This document shows, piece by piece, positions 62,660 to 64,000 of a stretch of 64,000 nucleotides of DNA. Both the position numbers and the translations under genes were made by a program. The notes below the pieces were generated by a model. The model had not been told where the DNA came from. It ran no database searches and was given only the letters and a program-made list of their open reading frames with translations. Source of the stretch: Strix aluco (lineage: Eukaryota > Chordata > Aves > Strigiformes > Strigidae); NCBI RefSeq assembly GCF_031877795.1, contig NC_133935.1, positions 50,907,330-50,971,329 on the forward strand, in the 5' to 3' direction. Position 1 is the first letter of the stretch. Every line of letters starts with the position of its first letter.

Positions 62660-64000
62660 TAGGAGGCATTTGCCCACTGTAGGAGAAGATCAGGTTCAAG
62701 ACCATCTAAGGAACCTGAAGGTGCACAAGTCCACGGGACCTGATGAGATGCACCCACAGGCCCTAGGGGAACTGGGAGAACTGGCGGATGAAGTGGCTAA
62801 GCCACTATCCATCATATTTGAGGAGTTGTGGCAGTCTGAAGTTCCTGCTGACTGGAAAAAGGGATAACATAACCCCCATTCTTAAAAACAGAAAAAAGGA
62901 AGACCCAGGGAACTACAGGCCCGTCAGTCTCACCTCTGTGTCCAGCAAGATCATGGAGCAGATCCTCCTGGAAACTCTGCTAGAGCACATGGAAACTAAG
63001 GAGGTGATTGGTGACAGCCAACATGGCTTCGCTAAGGGCAAATTGTGCCTGATGAATTTGGTGGCCTATGATGGGGTCACAGCGTTGGTGGGTAAGGGAA
63101 GAGCAACTGACATCATCTACCTGGGCGTGTGCAAAGCACTTACACTGTGCCACACAATATCCTTGTTTCTGAATTGGAGAGACATGGATTCGATGGATGG
63201 ACCACTCGGTGGGTAAGGAACTGGATGGATGGTTCCACTCAAAGAGTTGCGGTCAACAGCTCAATGTCCAAGTGGAGAGCAGGGACAAGTGGTGTTCCTC
63301 AGGGGTTGGTGTTGGGACTGGCGCTATTTAACATCTTTGTTGACAACATGGACAGTGGGATTGAGTGCACCCTCAGCAAGTTTGCCGACGACACCAAGCT
63401 GTGTGGTGTGGTCAACACGCTGGAGGGCAGGGATGCCATCCACAGGGACCTTGACAGGCATGAGAGGTGGGACTGTGCAAACCTCATGAAGTTCAGCAAG
63501 GCCAAGTGCAAGGTCCTGCACATGGGTCGAGGCAATCCCAAGCACAAATACAGGCTGGGCGAAGAGTGGATTGAGAGCAGCCCTGTGGAGGAGGACTTGG
63601 GGGTATCGGTGGATGAAAAACTGACTTATGAGCCATCAATGTGCGCTCACAGCCCAGAAAGCCAACTGTATATTGGGCTGCATCAAGAGAAGTGTGGCCA
63701 GCAGGTTGAGGAAAGGTGATTCTCCCCTTCTACTCTGCTGTTGTGAGACCCCACCTGCAGTGCTGTGTCCAGCTCTGGGGCCTCCAACATAAGAAAGACA
63801 TGGACCTGCTCGAGAGGAGGCCACGAAGATGATCAGGGGGCTGGAGCACCTCCCTTATGAGGACAGGCTGAGAGAGTTGGGGTCCAGCCTAGAGAAGAGA
63901 AGGCTCTGGGGAGACCTTATAGCAGCCTTTCATTACCTAAATGGAGTCTACAAGAAAGCCTGAGAGGGACTTTTTACAAGGGCATGTAGGAGTAAGACAA
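62660..64000 (+). mobile_element. CR1 LINE, 5'-truncated, ORF2 reverse transcriptase, runs off window
   Basis: The sequence encodes the CR1 (chicken repeat 1) ORF2 reverse transcriptase in order: HLRNLKVHKSTGPDEMHPQA, then [24 protein letters not shown], the catalytic box FADDTKL (63381 on), [19 protein letters not shown], and near the end the common CR1 segment around [11 protein letters not shown]. The start at about 62660 is an abrupt 5' truncation, typical of LINE insertion. The 3' end lies beyond the window. Confidence 0.95.
62670..63719 (+). pseudogene. Broken CR1 reverse transcriptase reading frame
   Basis: The CR1 frame is split over at least three open segments. The first (62670-62867) ends at a stop just after DWKKG; homology resumes in another frame (to 63216), and shifts again near 63129-63190 before the SGVPQG and FADD motifs. 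A further disruption follows near 63640, where the segment ends at a TGA at 63717. The finger and palm motifs are recognisable but no intact enzyme can be made. This copy is inactive. Confidence 0.9.

Overview
This is a vertebrate window, most likely from a bird (probably Neoaves). Three things point there: chicken-repeat-1 (CR1) LINE copies of several ages, a solo ERVL-type LTR of a kind I associate with avian genomes, and a TBK1 gene that is complete and close to other amniote TBK1 proteins. Species placement is inference.

The main gene is TBK1 (TANK-binding kinase 1), on the minus strand. All 20 coding exons can be placed between 55460 (ATG) and 32844 (stop). Their phases join exactly into a 729-residue protein, the same length as human TBK1. 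The untranslated first exon should lie in the CpG island at about 59290-59970, which has tandem GC boxes and an ETS motif. Two of the introns (17 and 20) use GC-AG instead of GT-AG splice sites, and intron 17 is only 90 bases long.

The second gene is RASSF3, also on the minus strand and directly downstream of TBK1, the same order as in mammals. Only one coding exon is visible (27582-27357), inside a second CpG island at about 26880-28330. It encodes the N-terminus of a long, RASSF1A/RASSF5-like isoform with the first half of a C1 zinc finger, but one expected zinc-binding cysteine reads as glycine. Positions 1-27356 are then the start of a very long RASSF3 intron 1. I found no other exon there, only old repeats, poly-A tracts and AT-rich sequence.

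Positions 28330-32760 are the spacer between the RASSF3 promoter and the TBK1 3' end. Positions 59980-62660 lie upstream of TBK1 and hold a 39-bp tandem duplication and an antisense CR1 3' fragment. From about 62660 to the window end there is a 5'-truncated, frameshifted CR1 LINE on the plus strand that runs off the edge. XPOT, the mammalian neighbour upstream of TBK1, was not found.

TBK1 is a cytosolic Ser/Thr kinase of innate immune and autophagy signalling, and RASSF3 is a Ras-association/SARAH scaffold of Hippo and apoptosis signalling. They are syntenic neighbours but not a functional unit. I found no CRISPR, operon, RNA gene or new multi-gene system. The points most worth following up are the RASSF3 C1 exon and the two GC-AG introns at the TBK1 C-terminus.
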